Shown piece by piece: positions 44,653 through 55,486 of a stretch of 64,000 nucleotides of DNA. The notes under the pieces are model-generated. The model was not told the origin of the DNA. It worked only from the letters and a program-made list of their open reading frames with translations, and did no database searches. Each line of letters starts with the position of its first letter. Position 1 is the first letter of the stretch. The position numbers and the translations under genes are program-made. Source of the DNA: Steinernema hermaphroditum (Eukaryota > Nematoda > Chromadorea > Rhabditida > Steinernematidae); assembly GCA_030435675.1 (NCBI GenBank), contig CM059623.1, forward strand, positions 2,568,012 to 2,632,011, given 5' to 3'.

Positions 44653-47600
44653 TCAATGTAATTCGTACCGCTTCTGTTTTTGCCGCTGATTGCAGAACCA
44701 CACTCGAACGACGTTCTTTTTCAGGTCCAGTTTGTCGGCGATGGCCGATATGCGTTCGCCACTCGGCCGTGGCTGCTGCCGGAAGAAGTCCTCGAGGAGA
44801 CGTTTCTCCGGCGCCGCTATCGATGTTCTTTTTCGCTTTTTGTCGGAGTTAGGCAGGATGCCGTTCGCGTCGCCTGAGGAGTCTTTGGTTTTCATCGCTT
44901 CTTCCGCCTGAAACATTGCATTAAGTCAGAAAAAAGGCGAGAAATGAATATGAAGAAAGAATAAAAATTAATTGAGGGACAGGGGATCGAACTCGGACTT
45001 CATTGGTGATAATCTAAACTGCTAACCACTGCGCTGCAACGGCATTTGTCGCGCAAAAATTGTCATTGTGGTACAATGGATAGCACTGTTACTCGCCAAA
45101 CGATCGAAGTGGGTTCGGGTCCTGGTTTCAGAAACCCAGTTTTTCAGTCGTTTTTTTGGTAGCATTTTAAGGCACATTCTATTTTGTTTACGTCCCTGCA
45201 AAGCATGATTTATGGAAAATTTAAAATTTACTCCCCTTCCCCAAGGACTACACCCTCCTCTACCGTATTCCACGCACTCCCGATTGTTTGTTTAGGAGTG
45301 CGGGCGCGCGTGTAAATCCGATAATCGCAAAGCGGCGTTTAATTGGTCCGCGTCTTGGCGGCGCACCTGCGCGTCTTAATTAAAACGACACCCAAAACCG
45401 ACCTTGTCCAGCCACGAGTGCAGGATCGGCTTCAGTGCCACCATATTGTTGTGCGAAAGGGTGAGACTCTCGAAGCGACAGATCGTCGATTGGGACAAGG
45501 AGCCGACCCCGGGCATTTTGAGGTGGGCTAGCGCCTTCCCCACGTCGGCTTGGGTGACGCCGAGCTTGATTCGGCGCTGTTTGAAGTGTTCGGCGAAACG
45601 TTCCAGTTCTCGGGGATCGGTGTCGATTTCTAAAATGTGAAACATGAAAATCAGGTGAAAATGTTACTGACTTCAACCGGAGTCGGCTTGCCACAAGATG
45701 GAGTGACACCTCACGTCTACCATAAAAGGGCACGCTTTTAGAATCAAATTTGCAATTTTTGGGACCACAACGATAGAAGAAAAAAAAACAAAAAAAAAAG
45801 AATTTTGTATTTCCGATGTCGACCGGTGTCGAACCTAATTAGGCCGTTTCGTAGATAAAAATGTTATCCACTAGGCCATCGAGACATCCTATATCAAAAA
45901 GGGAGACAGACATTTAATGTGGTATAATGGATAGCATCTTGGATTAGTAAACGCTCGATGCAAGTTCGGTTCCCGTGGAAAATGAATTTTCATTTTTTTT
46001 ACAAAAACTGAATTGCAAGTTTTCTCCACATTTTTACCGTAATTTCTGTAATGCATACCCGAGGAAGGCGTCGAAAGAGGATACCGAGGCATCGCGGTGC
46101 CAGCGGCACCTCCTTGTCCCGCAGAGACCACGGCCGCCCCAACAAAGTGGGGCATTCCGGGATACTGAGGAGGAAATTGCGCGGCAGCGGTTGGGTAGTG
46201 GTGTTGCATGGCCATGACTTGTTGCAGAGAAGTCATACTGTCCAGGCTGGCGGTCATACAGTCCGACGTGGCTATTGCCGTCGGGTCCGTGTTAGCCAGC
46301 ATCCCGGCGGTGGTTGGATCAAAATCTGAGGTGGATGCTGTCGTGGAGGCGATGTTCTGGGTAGCGTGGTAGCTACTGAAATGAATTTGATGGTAGAGGA
46401 AAAATTATGGTCTTCGACCGGAGTCAAACTTCATCCGATCATTTAATAATTGGCGGTGATATCCACTGCACCACAGATACATGCTATCAGCAGACAGATT
46501 ACGGTTTCCGTGTAGTGGATAGCATCCGTGATTACTAAACACTCAATGCGAGTTCGATCCCCACAACCTGCAAAAGTTTTTCTTTCGCTTTCAAGTGATT
46601 CTCTGTGCTTTTCAATTTTCATAAAACATCCCAGTTTCATAAGAATTACCTTAAAACCTCATGTTCATACCTGAACATATCAGAAGGCCTGAGCATGCCT
46701 GCAGCTGTAACATTTCCGTTCTTCGCGTCCATTTCGGCGAGCGCCGCCTGCGCCCTCGCGTGGAAGAGCGTGTCATCGAACGGGCCGAAGATGGTGTTCG
46801 CCTGAAAAAGTCACAAATTTAGATGTGTCTATCGCCAAAAAAGACGTTTTCGGGGACATATTGTTTCGAAATGAATATTTGATGTGAAGTCAGCGGCGGC
46901 GGCTAAATTATTAAACGGAATGTGTGATTAATAATGACAACCCGATTCGAGAGCGTGAGTTGCAGAGTGGAGAGGAGTTTGCAATTTGGAGACTTTAGGA
47001 AAAGGATAAGGAGATTGATGAGATGCTACATTGAAATGATGGCCTTTAAAAAATGTGGTTGGTCTCTAGGATCTGCTTTGGATCTATGAATTTGCACGTA
47101 GAGTTTCAAATACGACACGTTTGAAACAGCATGTTAACAGAAACGCATTCTTCAGGCGGTAAAACACCTCTTCAGACTCAGATGGTGGACCAAATAACTA
47201 AGATACACTCAAATTCCAGGAGGATTCATGTTTTAAAAAATCTAAAATTACAACAAGACGCTCGAAATTACCATAGTTCAACTCCCGTCATCGAACTCGC
47301 ATAGACCGTTTTACAACCGCGGATGCTAGCCGCTACACCACGCCGACAGTTCGACTGGTTTTTTTATACAGTCCCCTGTTTCGGTGGTGCAGGGGATAGC
47401 ACATCAAACTGCCAAACGATCAAATGGAGTTCGAATCCCAGAGCTGTCGAAAATTTTTTATTGACAAGGAATACTTTTCTCTGTCTAAAATTTTGATTTT
47501 TTCCAATTAATCAGAGAAATTCTCAGATTTTGCTGTTCACTGCCGAGGAGTTCCGAGGGAAGTTCCGTACAAAAAGCCGTTGTTTTTATAAAAGAACTAA

Positions 47601-48694
47601 ATTTTGTGATCTTCAAGAAAGATTTGGCTTTCCACCTCCTACAGGTTGCAAAAAGAAATGGATGAAGATCGTGTGAAAAATGATAAAATAACGAAAGAAG
47701 TATCCTTCTTGAAGACCTCAAACATCAGTTTTCATAATGTTATCTGACAAAAACCGTCTTTTCCAGAAACCGGTAAAACCATAATAAACTAAAAGAGTCA
47801 ACTTTTAGGGAAGCCATCCCACCACTGCCTTTTTCAGGATCTATATTTTACAGAACAAGATCATATGTAGGTGGCAAAAGAACGACTAAGAACGACTGGA
47901 CAGTTGCAGTTTAATCCAAGGCTGTGAGCCTCTGAAGACGACGACATCTACAGCTGATCATCAGATCGCGTCTCCCAGAAAGCATTCAAAGAGCACCTAG
48001 AACCAACTTTTAATGAAGCCATCTAGACAGAGTGTGGAAAAATTATTACTGAAGTTTGCGAATATCTGATTGATCAGCTGCAAAATCAAACTGTCAAAAA
48101 GCAAAAGTAACCGAAATAGACGACCTAGGATGCGCTTCAACTACGGACTGTCAAATACAGACAAAGAATATTTCATTATTGGTTGATCGAGGGATGATTT
48201 CTGAATGACCTCAGATCCTAGAGATCCAAGAGACAATGTATAAATCAGTTAACTATCCCATTCTAAACCCACTGGAATCTCGAGTCTCCCCCAAAAAGAG
48301 TTCCACTTCCACGAATTAAATAATTCCGCACATGATTGCGCACAAAATTTATGACCCTCCGGCGTGCCCACAGCCTCAGGAGAGATCACAACTGACTTCG
48401 GTGCCGCCGCTCCACACCGCACAACTTAATTATTAATTCGCGGCGCGCGGCTTTAATTTCTAAACAACACACCGCGCGCACAATAATAGTAATAAAATAT
48501 AAATAAATTCTCCATAATTCATAGGTTCGGGTGGCACTTACGATATACGGCGACGTGGCTGCCGGCTGCATGCGCGACTTGTAGAGCGAGTTGGGCGAGT
48601 AGCGGCCTGGAGTGGCGCCGTTGGCGGCGCCGTTCTGCTGCATCGGATTCAGGCCCGGGTAGATGCGCTGCTGCTGCATGTTGTGCAGGTTCAT
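44653..48694 (-). CDS. unc-86: POU class IV homeodomain factor UNC-86/BRN3
   Basis: Five exons: 48542..48694, 46671..46801, 46059..46375, 45403..45629 and 44653..44907; 360 residues. Exon 1 begins at [16 protein letters not shown]; the frame is open a little further without an ATG. Exon 2 holds the POU-IV box ([20 protein letters not shown]). Exon 4 is the POU-specific domain ([20 protein letters not shown]...[19 protein letters not shown]). Exon 5 is the homeodomain ([20 protein letters not shown]...[18 protein letters not shown]), with the invariant WFCNQR. Nuclear DNA-binding factor; in C. elegans unc-86 specifies many neuroblast and sensory neuron fates. Each intron contains a head-to-head pair of tRNA-like units. 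Additional 5' exons cannot be excluded. Confidence 0.95.
44975..45133. repeat. Divergent tRNA-like pair 1 (unc-86 intron 4)
   Basis: The minus unit (about 44976-45044) has A-box-like GCAGCGCAGTGGTTAGCAG and B-box GAGTTCGATCCCC. The plus unit (about 45063-45133) has ACAATGGATAGCA and GGGTTCGGGTCC. Their 5' ends are about 20 bp apart. Anticodon-loop-like parts are imperfect in both (ATCACCAA, CTCGCCAA). Confidence 0.7.
45814..45982. repeat. Divergent tRNA-like pair 2 (unc-86 intron 3)
   Basis: The minus unit (about 45814-45891) has canonical-looking A box TGGCCTAGTGG, loop CTACGAA and B box AGGTTCGACACC. The plus unit (about 45915-45982) has ATAATGGATAGCA, loop TTAGTAA and AAGTTCGGTTCC. A GAGACA...GAGACAG motif lies between them. 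No well-paired T stem, so these are tRNA-derived repeats. Confidence 0.7.
46408..46572. repeat. Divergent tRNA-like pair 3 (unc-86 intron 2)
   Basis: The minus unit (about 46408-46480) has GTGGTGCAGTGGATATCA, loop TTATTAA and AAGTTTGACTCC. The plus unit (about 46500-46572) has GTGTAGTGGATAGCA, loop TTACTAA and GAGTTCGATCCCC. The pair fills most of a 295-bp intron. Confidence 0.7.
47270..47452. repeat. Divergent tRNA-like pair 4 (unc-86 intron 1)
   Basis: The minus unit (about 47272-47349) has GCGTGGTGTAGCGGCTAGCA, loop TTGTAAA and GAGTTCGATGAC. The plus unit (about 47371-47452) has GGTGGTGCAGGGGATAGCA, loop CTGCCAA and GAGTTCGAATCCC. It lies inside the 1.74-kb first intron. Confidence 0.7.
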
Positions 48695-49318
48695 CCTCGG
48701 TTGAGGCGACGCTGTGGGTGGCCGGGACGGCAACGGTGGCGGCACACACGCACACGGACTCTATGGCCGGGGGCCTCGGTAAATGCTGGTGCTGCTGCTG
48801 CCGCTTCTTGAGCATTAGCGGCGTGCACACGCCCCGCCGGTGAGGTGACGACGGCGGCCCCCCGGGTTACGGTAGCCGCGCGCCGGCAGCTGCCGCGGCC
48901 GTTACGCACCGCCCTTCGTTACGAATTCATGTGGGAGCGAGGGAGAAGACGCGCTCGCGCACCCCTAATGGATGGACACAGCCGTTAGGAGTGCACTTTG
49001 GCCGTTTTGGCGATTTCTGAAAAATTTCACACTTCGCAAGGTGGAAGTCACGGAGGGGAAGAGGGCATAACGAGAGCGCATGAACGTGGGAAAAACAAAA
49101 GTGGTGAATAATTGATGCGCGCTGGACTAATAAGTTATGTCGTTCCACAGCTGCCGAGACAAAGCGCCGCGTTGTTAACGGTAATTTTTAATTTTATTAT
49201 CCAAAATCGTAAAAAGAGGGTGGTATCTTTGTTTAGGATTTCTGGGTAATTTTAGAGGCTATTAAATTGAGATTTTCGAGCGAAAAAATCAGGAAAAAAG
49301 CGGGAAAAGACGCAAAAT
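48695..49318. promoter_or_regulatory. CpG-rich upstream region of unc-86
   Basis: A strongly GC/CpG-rich block (about 48.70-48.91 kb) immediately precedes the chosen start of unc-86, with Ala/Pro/Gln-type frames that may be further coding or 5' UTR. I could not identify individual promoter elements. Confidence 0.35.
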
Positions 49319-49322
49319 AATA

Positions 49323-49500
49323 TAGTCACGGGCAAGGACTCGAACTCACGTCGGCCGTTTATTAGAAATCTAGAGTGTTAACCATTTTACCATTGAGACA
49401 CATTGTCATGAATATTTTGAGACAGGTGCTTCTTTGGTTGAATGGATAGCAAATTTGACTGCTAAATTTTCAGCGAAGGTTCGATTCCGAGTGCAAGAAA
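49323..49500. repeat. Divergent tRNA-like pair 5
   Basis: The minus unit (about 49325-49403) has A-box-like TGGTAAAATGG, loop CTAATAA and GAGTTCGAGTCC. The plus unit (about 49420-49497) has TGGTTGAATGGATAGCA, loop CTGCTAA and AGGTTCGATTCC. A TTGAGACAGGTG spacer joins them, shared with pair 6. The pair lies upstream of unc-86. Confidence 0.7.
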
Positions 49501-51580
49501 AATTTTTATATCGCATTCTGTGTTCATCCACAACTTTTCTCTGCTAACAGCGCAATGATCACATCATAATATAGGTCTAAAACAGAAAATAAATGCTTGC
49601 TAACTGAAATTAATCAGCACTAAATAAAAAATCGCGCATTTTCTGAATACATAAATGAAGTACAATTATAGAAATTTTGCGGAAATCACATCGGAAAGAA
49701 GATCCACAAAACGAAATACAATACAAGGAGTTTGGGAACACTAGTTAGGGAAAATTAGTAAATTTTGTGCATACATTCATACATAGTAAGTTTTCCTTAT
49801 GGTCAATGAAGCATCGTCAATTGGAGGATGATCATTGAAACAAAAGCTTTAACATCAGTTTGTTGACTAATTTATAGGCAACCTGCAGATTGCCAAGTTT
49901 ATTTATGATCAAACAGTTACAGGAATTTTTAAAGAGGGTGGTTAATTTATGACCTCATAAACATCAACATCGTGGAAATCATTCGATAGGTGTCCTATCG
50001 GGACAGTCATGAGGACGCCACTGAGGATGTAGTCATATTCATATTTGCTACCGATGCCGGCCTGGATTGACTCCCTCACTGGAGCGGCGACGGCCAGTTC
50101 GACTGCGTACCCTCAAAGATGCTGCAGATCTACAGCATAGGTGTAGTGATTAACACGCATGTCATCCCGTGTCTCGTGCAATAATTAGAAGCAAGACAGA
50201 TGCTAATCAATGTATGCAAAATGCAAATAATTAATCGGCAAAGGACATCGCGTTTTGTTTACGGGAACTTGGCATAAAACATTCGGAATTTTGGACCGTT
50301 CTTGTTTTCGAAGAAGCCAGTAATGGATAGACATGGGGTGCTACGAGTTGTGAAGATTGCTATAGTACAACCAAAGTTAAGTTAGGTGGTTAAGAAGGCA
50401 ATGAATTTTTCACTATTTGAAGATAAATTCCACCCTGTATTCTCCAGTTGGAGTTTGAAAAATTGCCTGCTTTATGACTACGGGAATTTTAATTTTTAGT
50501 GACTTTTAGTGACTGAGTTTTCAGACAGTTTTACGAAGGAAAGTTTCCCTATAAGATAGGTCCATGCAACTTTGTCGAATATTCGAAAACCACAGAACTG
50601 CATGATTCTCTACATTTTCTGCAATTTAGCCATGGGCTGCATCTTCATAATCTCTTGAAACCGATCCACGTTTTAGATAAGTCTCTTTTGGCATCATCAT
50701 GAATTTGAGCGCTTCTTAAATTGTGCTACTACCCAGCCTTTCAAAAATCTGCTTTTATAATTTACCTTTTCAACTCTTTTCTATTTTCTGTATTCACCCT
50801 GACCGCTGTTTTAGGTGTTCCATTATCTTTTGTCAACTCGACTTCAGGTGTTAACGCTTCTTCCATGTTCCTGTCACAGTATGGCGTAACCCAATCCGGT
50901 CATGTCCTCACCACCCTCTTCACACATCCTCCGCTCCGCGCTCGTCGCCACCCTAATCCGTTCATCTTAAGTGCGTGAAGCCGTCTGTAATCGGCTAAAT
51001 GCCCTCGCCCCTCCGAAGGCACTTTTTCCCTCATCGTCTATTCACCCCATCTTCATCATCATCATCGTAATCGCGTCCGCTGCGCCGGCCCTCATCATAA
51101 CATCCATCCATGGCCGCCGGGAGCCAATCTCGGCTGAGTATTCACGGCACGCGAGCGCGTCCCGCGCATGAATAATACACACACACGTGGGACTGCGCCA
51201 TCCGCGCCGGCCAGCCACGGCTACTGTAAGTCGCGCACGCTCGCCCGAGTTTAAACAAAAGCGCAGAAGTGCGACTCTCCCACGTATTGTGTGCGAAGCG
51301 TCGCTGCCAGCTGACGCCGAGCAGTGATGGGGTTTTGGGTAATTGGGGGTGTTAGGACATAGATGGGGACACGATGAGGGAGACGAACAGGAATTTGTTT
51401 TTTGGGAATTTGTGTATGTGAAAGGTCTCATATCTGCACCGTTTCTTACTATGAACAGTTCAGTTCAATCCAAAAGAAATTATCATGCTTGATCAAAGGA
51501 GGTAAATTTTAAAAAATTGTGCGACATTTGTTTGAGAAACTCCAAGAAAAGAAGAGAAACTGCGACTTATCAAGGACGAG
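49501..51580. other. Gene-poor interval
   Basis: AT-rich to mixed sequence without supported genes; frames at 50.72-51.43 kb lack homology and splice support. A (CATCAT)-type short repeat occurs near 51050-51070. Confidence 0.4.
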
Positions 51581-51587
51581 AAATATT

Positions 51588-51765
51588 TGTTTCGTTCCCG
51601 GAATCGAACTCTGATCAATCTTTTTGTAATCAGTGCTGCTAGCCACTGCTCCATCGAGGCAAAATTTCTGAAAATTTATGAGACAGGTGTCGATGTGGTC
51701 CACTGGATAGCATTCTAGAGTACCAGACGGTCAGTCGAGGTTCGATACCCCGAAGTGTTTTTTGA
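51588..51765. repeat. Divergent tRNA-like pair 6
   Basis: The minus unit (about 51590-51662) has TGGAGCAGTGGCTAGCA, loop TTACAAA and GAGTTCGATTCC. The plus unit (about 51682-51762) has TCCACTGGATAGCA, loop GTACCAG and AGGTTCGATACC. The spacer has ATGAGACAGGTG as in pair 5. It is 0.6 kb from a genuine tRNA-Tyr gene. Confidence 0.7.
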
Positions 51766-52385
51766 AGAGATGAACAAATTTTTATTTTTATCAGTATATT
51801 TACAAATCGCAGCGCTTAAAAATCTTCATATAGCAAACTTATGAAGAGATTCAGTTATCCTCTATGAGTGCAACTCTTTACCGACTGAATAACCCCGATG
51901 CAAAACTGTAAAAATCCGATAAAGATTTCTCATTTCCCGCTCGACTACTTCAACATCCTTGTTTCCCTTTCGGTCTGCTCCAACACAACGCCGCCACGTC
52001 AAAGATGTCTACAGACGTCTTCCGTCTTCTGCAATGAATGACCGATGCGGTCGCCGGGAGCAACAATTGTCTCTGTCGTGTCGCGTGTGCCGAAAGCGAC
52101 AGCGCAAATGACCGCGACAACGAGCGCCATATGTCGGAGACGACGAGTCCCGTTCCGAAGTCAATTAATTAATCGGTGGTCAGCGCGACCGGGGGACGAC
52201 ACGGCGTGCGGGGGTCATTTTCGGGTTATTAGGCAATGATCTGGGGGAAGTGGGCTAATTGATGTTGTGGAGAGGAGCCTAATAAAATATTAAACGTGGT
52301 GAAAAATGACTTTCGGGATGACGGAATCGATTGTTTTGGACGAAGGAAAAACAGGATAGGCGCGTAGAAATGAAAAAAATGTTGT
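51766..52385. other. Spacer before tRNA genes
   Basis: No gene or repeat recognised apart from mixed-composition DNA. Confidence 0.35.
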
Positions 52386-52470
52386 TCCAACCAGCCGGAT
52401 TCGAACCAGCGACCTAAGGATATCTGACCAACACTACAGTCCTCCGCTCTACCAACTGAGCTATGGTTGG
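52386..52470 (-). tRNA. tRNA-Tyr (GTA), with 12-nt intron
   Basis: The acceptor stem CCAACCA pairs with TGGTTGG, followed by discriminator A. The D arm is AGCTCAGTTGGTAGAGC. The anticodon stem GAGGA/TCCTT has loop CTGTAGA (anticodon GTA), interrupted after position 37 by a 12-nt intron. The T arm is GCTGG TTCGAAT CCGGC, with one G-T pair. The intron position and nematode tRNA-Tyr-like sequence make this a functional-looking gene, unlike the tRNA-like repeats nearby. Confidence 0.95.
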
Positions 52471-52775
52471 ACGATTCCAGAGTCATCACAAAGTCTATAC
52501 ATATCCACTTGTCTGTACAATCTCTGTGTTTTTCATTAAAATTGGAGCAAAAATCTTCCGCCAATTTTCTACACATTCTTCTCGGTTGTATCACTATACT
52601 TTACTTGTGTTAGTTCAGAAACAATCGTTCCTCAAAACACTCGATTTTCAAAATCACGGAATCTTGGATAGACATGTAGGACTTCAGATTAAAAACTGTG
52701 TTCCAGCTTAGGGTTGTATAACGTTGTGGAAAAAGATAATAGTAGAAAAAAAAAGAGAAAATTCAGAAAAAGGAA

Positions 52776-52847
52776 TGCCTCATGCTGGAATCGAACCAGC
52801 GACCTTCTGTTTACTAGACAGACGCTCTGCCCCTGAGCCAATGAGGC
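52776..52847 (-). tRNA. tRNA-Thr (AGT)
   Basis: A complete cloverleaf of 72 nt: acceptor GCCTCAT with ATGAGGC plus discriminator A, D arm GGCTCAGGGGCAGAGC, anticodon stem TCTGT/ACAGA with loop CTAGTAA (anticodon AGT), and T arm GCTGG TTCGATT CCAGC. No intron. It is on the same strand as tRNA-Tyr, about 0.3 kb away. Confidence 0.95.
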
Positions 52848-54563
52848 ATGTCTGTTTGAGAGCGGGCGTGATATGAGACACTGTCTGTTAGACAGGCCAT
52901 GTCAGAAATCACAATACGTTTTTTCTTCGATATCACGTTTTAAACCCGAAAAAAGCATCAGGATCTCAATCCCACTGCTAACCGAAGTCTTCCAAGAGAA
53001 CTTATCGGATTCACATTGAAACGTGTCCGCATAGATCTTAAAAATTTTACACAATCCACAGGTTTTTCCTTCAAACAGTGCATCAGCCAACTCAGGGTCA
53101 TCTATCAACGACTCAAGAAAAATCGGGGCACGCAGAGATGGCGCACCGACAGAACACGGAACGGAGAAAAAGGCAAACCGGCTCACGTTTTGTTCTCCTT
53201 CTCAATATGTATGGAGAGGGCCATAGCCAGCAGCGGGTGGCCGCCATAAAACATTAAACGCATGGCTGTTGAATAAACTATGTCTCACTTGCATTATTAA
53301 CAATTTGTTCTGTCATTATATATTTGTTCTGGGCCTCTTCCAGCTCGCAACAATCCTTCGCTCACCCCCCGGTGGCTCCGGCTCAGCCCCGTGCGCCTAT
53401 TTTTGTTTGTTTGCCGCCTCATTTCAATTTTCAATTTCGCTAATGTGCGTCCCGCGCCGCCGGCTACTCTGATTTGTTCACGCGTCACAGAACGCTTTAA
53501 GGAGGTGGGCTACGGTAGGTGGGATGGTGACGCAGTGAGTGTGCGTGACGACGGAAGTACCGTAAGCGGCGGCGGCGGCGAAAATGTCTTCAGATGGGCG
53601 CTTCGCTCATCGCGTAAAATATTGATGAGCGCAACGAGTCGTGCGACCGCCAAGGAAGGGGCCGCTTTGTCATTCAAATGGGATACATAGGAGTGCGCCG
53701 GATGGGGATGCGGTTTTCAGGAATGTGTGGGCAGAGAGTTGGAGTTTGTGGAGACGGAAGTGGAGATGTGTGTGGAGAGGAGTTGTTTGTGAAGAAGTCT
53801 GACGAAATAGGGGACAGATTCGAGTTTACGAGTTATTTCTCGTATAAAAGGCTTACGCGTTTCGAGACGCCAGATATGCACAAGAACCACATGGTCACAC
53901 CGTAGTCGCCGGTCTTTTTCTGACTTTGGCACAGAACACGGCATCAGAATAGAAGAACGCGGCGATCACATCAATGTGCACGGGCATCGCCGGGAACCTG
54001 AAACGATCGGTCGCCGTCTCTCAGTCTTTTACTTAGGACGCACAAGAATATACAATGAAAGGGTTGTCTAGGCTATCTACCAAAAAACAAGCTAACTGTG
54101 TTTCTATCTAGGTAGCCGTTTCAAAGTCCACCTTACATAATGCATCGCAACTCCACCAGTCGGTGTGCGCGCGCATCAGAGAGGTTAAGAGGTCATTCCG
54201 GAGACGGTGGAGACAGAGGTGTTATTCGAGTTCCGAAATTTCGAGCAATTTCTTCGATCTTTCGGTCTCGATCTCGAGACTTGGCAAAATGTCGATCCAA
54301 CCCCATCTTCAGAACACATCTTCAGCTCGGGTGGCGGCGCAGATGCCGGAGTTGAAAGCGATGTGAGGAGCCATGATCGGAAGCAAAAGACCAGAACCGA
54401 AAAGAGCAGATTATAAATCGATTCTGATTGAACTGGAATGTATTTTTTTAGATTCTCAAAACGATCGGCCTCCGTCTCTTTTATCGTCGATCACCTGGCG
54501 CAACTTTGCGAATTTCTGACTCTTCGCCGTTCATTTGAAAATGTGAACAATCCAATATGAAAA
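52848..54563. repeat. Gene-poor interval with family E repeat
   Basis: 53.83-54.36 kb is a diverged copy of the 18.66-19.02 kb repeat (AAAAGGCTTACGC, CACACCGTAG). No gene supported. It is followed by an LRR-like gene, as is the copy at 18.7 kb. Confidence 0.4.
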
Positions 54564-55205
54564 GAAATCTTCGATCTCCACTACCACAATCGCAAATGTT
54601 ATGCTGTGGATGTCCGCCCAAAAGATGACGCGATTCAAATTTTTATCGTAAAGTGTCATATCATCGAATCTGCCGATATTTTAAACAATGTCTACGACGT
54701 TCGTGGGCCGCTCCGAGAAGAAGACACGATGGAGTTCGATCGCAGATCTACGCGCTTTGTGAAAATCAGAAATAAGGAAGATAAGAACTACTTTGGTCGT
54801 GTGAGTTCACCAACTCTAACTTTCAGCATTGGCGACACTAAGACAGTAAGTCGCTTCATCATAAAATTTACTACGGACGACAAGGACAGTGTGCTGTTCC
54901 TCACATACGGAAGTCAACTTTTGCATAAGCTTCTTTATGATAACACAATCAGAAAACCTCATTTATCCCGTTTATACCTGTTGTATGATGGTCATGATGG
55001 TCAATTATCAGAGGAGATTCTAAAGGAGCATGTCGACAATTATCCCCACCTCCGAGAGCTTTCTTTGCAAGCGCGTTGGCCAGATAGCATCATTCCATCC
55101 ATCAAGAAATTCCTCAAGGAATCTGGGAAACATCTGTACGTATACATCTATTCTGAACTCCTTAGCGATCATAATGGAAATAATGGAAATCATCGATTTC
55201 TGTAA
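54564..55205 (+). CDS. LRR/F-box-associated-like protein, 5' end unknown
   Basis: Open from the codon after a TGA at 54558. No in-frame ATG near the start, so earlier exons are missing or lost. The conceptual peptide (about 213 residues) begins EIFDLHYHNRKCYAVDVRPK and contains strand-helix repeats such as PHLSRLYLLYDGHDGQLSEE and YPHLRELSLQARWPDSIIPS, like leucine-rich repeats of nematode F-box-associated proteins. It resembles the gene at 17.2-18.3 kb in style; both lie next to family E repeats. It may be a pseudogene. Function unknown. Confidence 0.4.
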   Translation, partial: EIFDLHYHNRKCYAVDVRPKDDAIQIFIVKCHIIESADILNNVYDVRGPLREEDTMEFDRRSTRFVKIRNKEDKNYFGRVSSPTLTFSIGDTKTVSRFIIKFTTDDKDSVLFLTYGSQLLHKLLYDNTIRKPHLSRLYLLYDGHDGQLSEEILKEHVDNYPHLRELSLQARWPDSIIPSIKKFLKESGKHLYVYIYSELLSDHNGNNGNHRFL

Positions 55206-55365
55206 ATTCAACGACACCTTTCGCTGCATCTTGGAGTATCAACAAAAGGTAAACGGTGAGAAATGCGTAGAGCAAATGATATCTTTCAAGCATCTTAATC
55301 GTAATAACGGATAAGAAAAAGGAGTGTGTGCTTCAAACTATATATCCTGATCTTCATAGTTTTAG

Positions 55366-55486
55366 TGTTTCTTCCGAGCTGTTCGATGAACTTGCCACCG
55401 AAGAAGGCCGCCAGCTGCTGCTTAGAGCTACGGCTTTGTGTGTCGCGCTGGGTGTCGGCTTCTATGCGTGGAAGGTCTTTGCTTGA
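55366..55486 (+). pseudogene. Isolated copy of CED-9-type tail-anchor exon
   Basis: After a CATAGTTTTAG acceptor, the frame reads ...EEGRQLLLRATALCVALGVG and FYAWKVFA then stop. This matches the ced-9-like C-terminus at 32.92-33.08 kb (RRQLLFGATALCAALGVGIY, AWKFFT) in protein and DNA. No BH1 or BH2 copy was found upstream. It could be a remnant of a duplicated ced-9, or a terminal exon now spliced to the preceding LRR-like gene. Confidence 0.6.

Noticed and set aside
44975..51765. The twelve tRNA-like units as functional tRNA genes
   Set aside because: Acceptor or T stems do not pair well in the units I folded by eye, and they always come as head-to-head pairs; only 52386-52470 and 52776-52847 form full cloverleaves.
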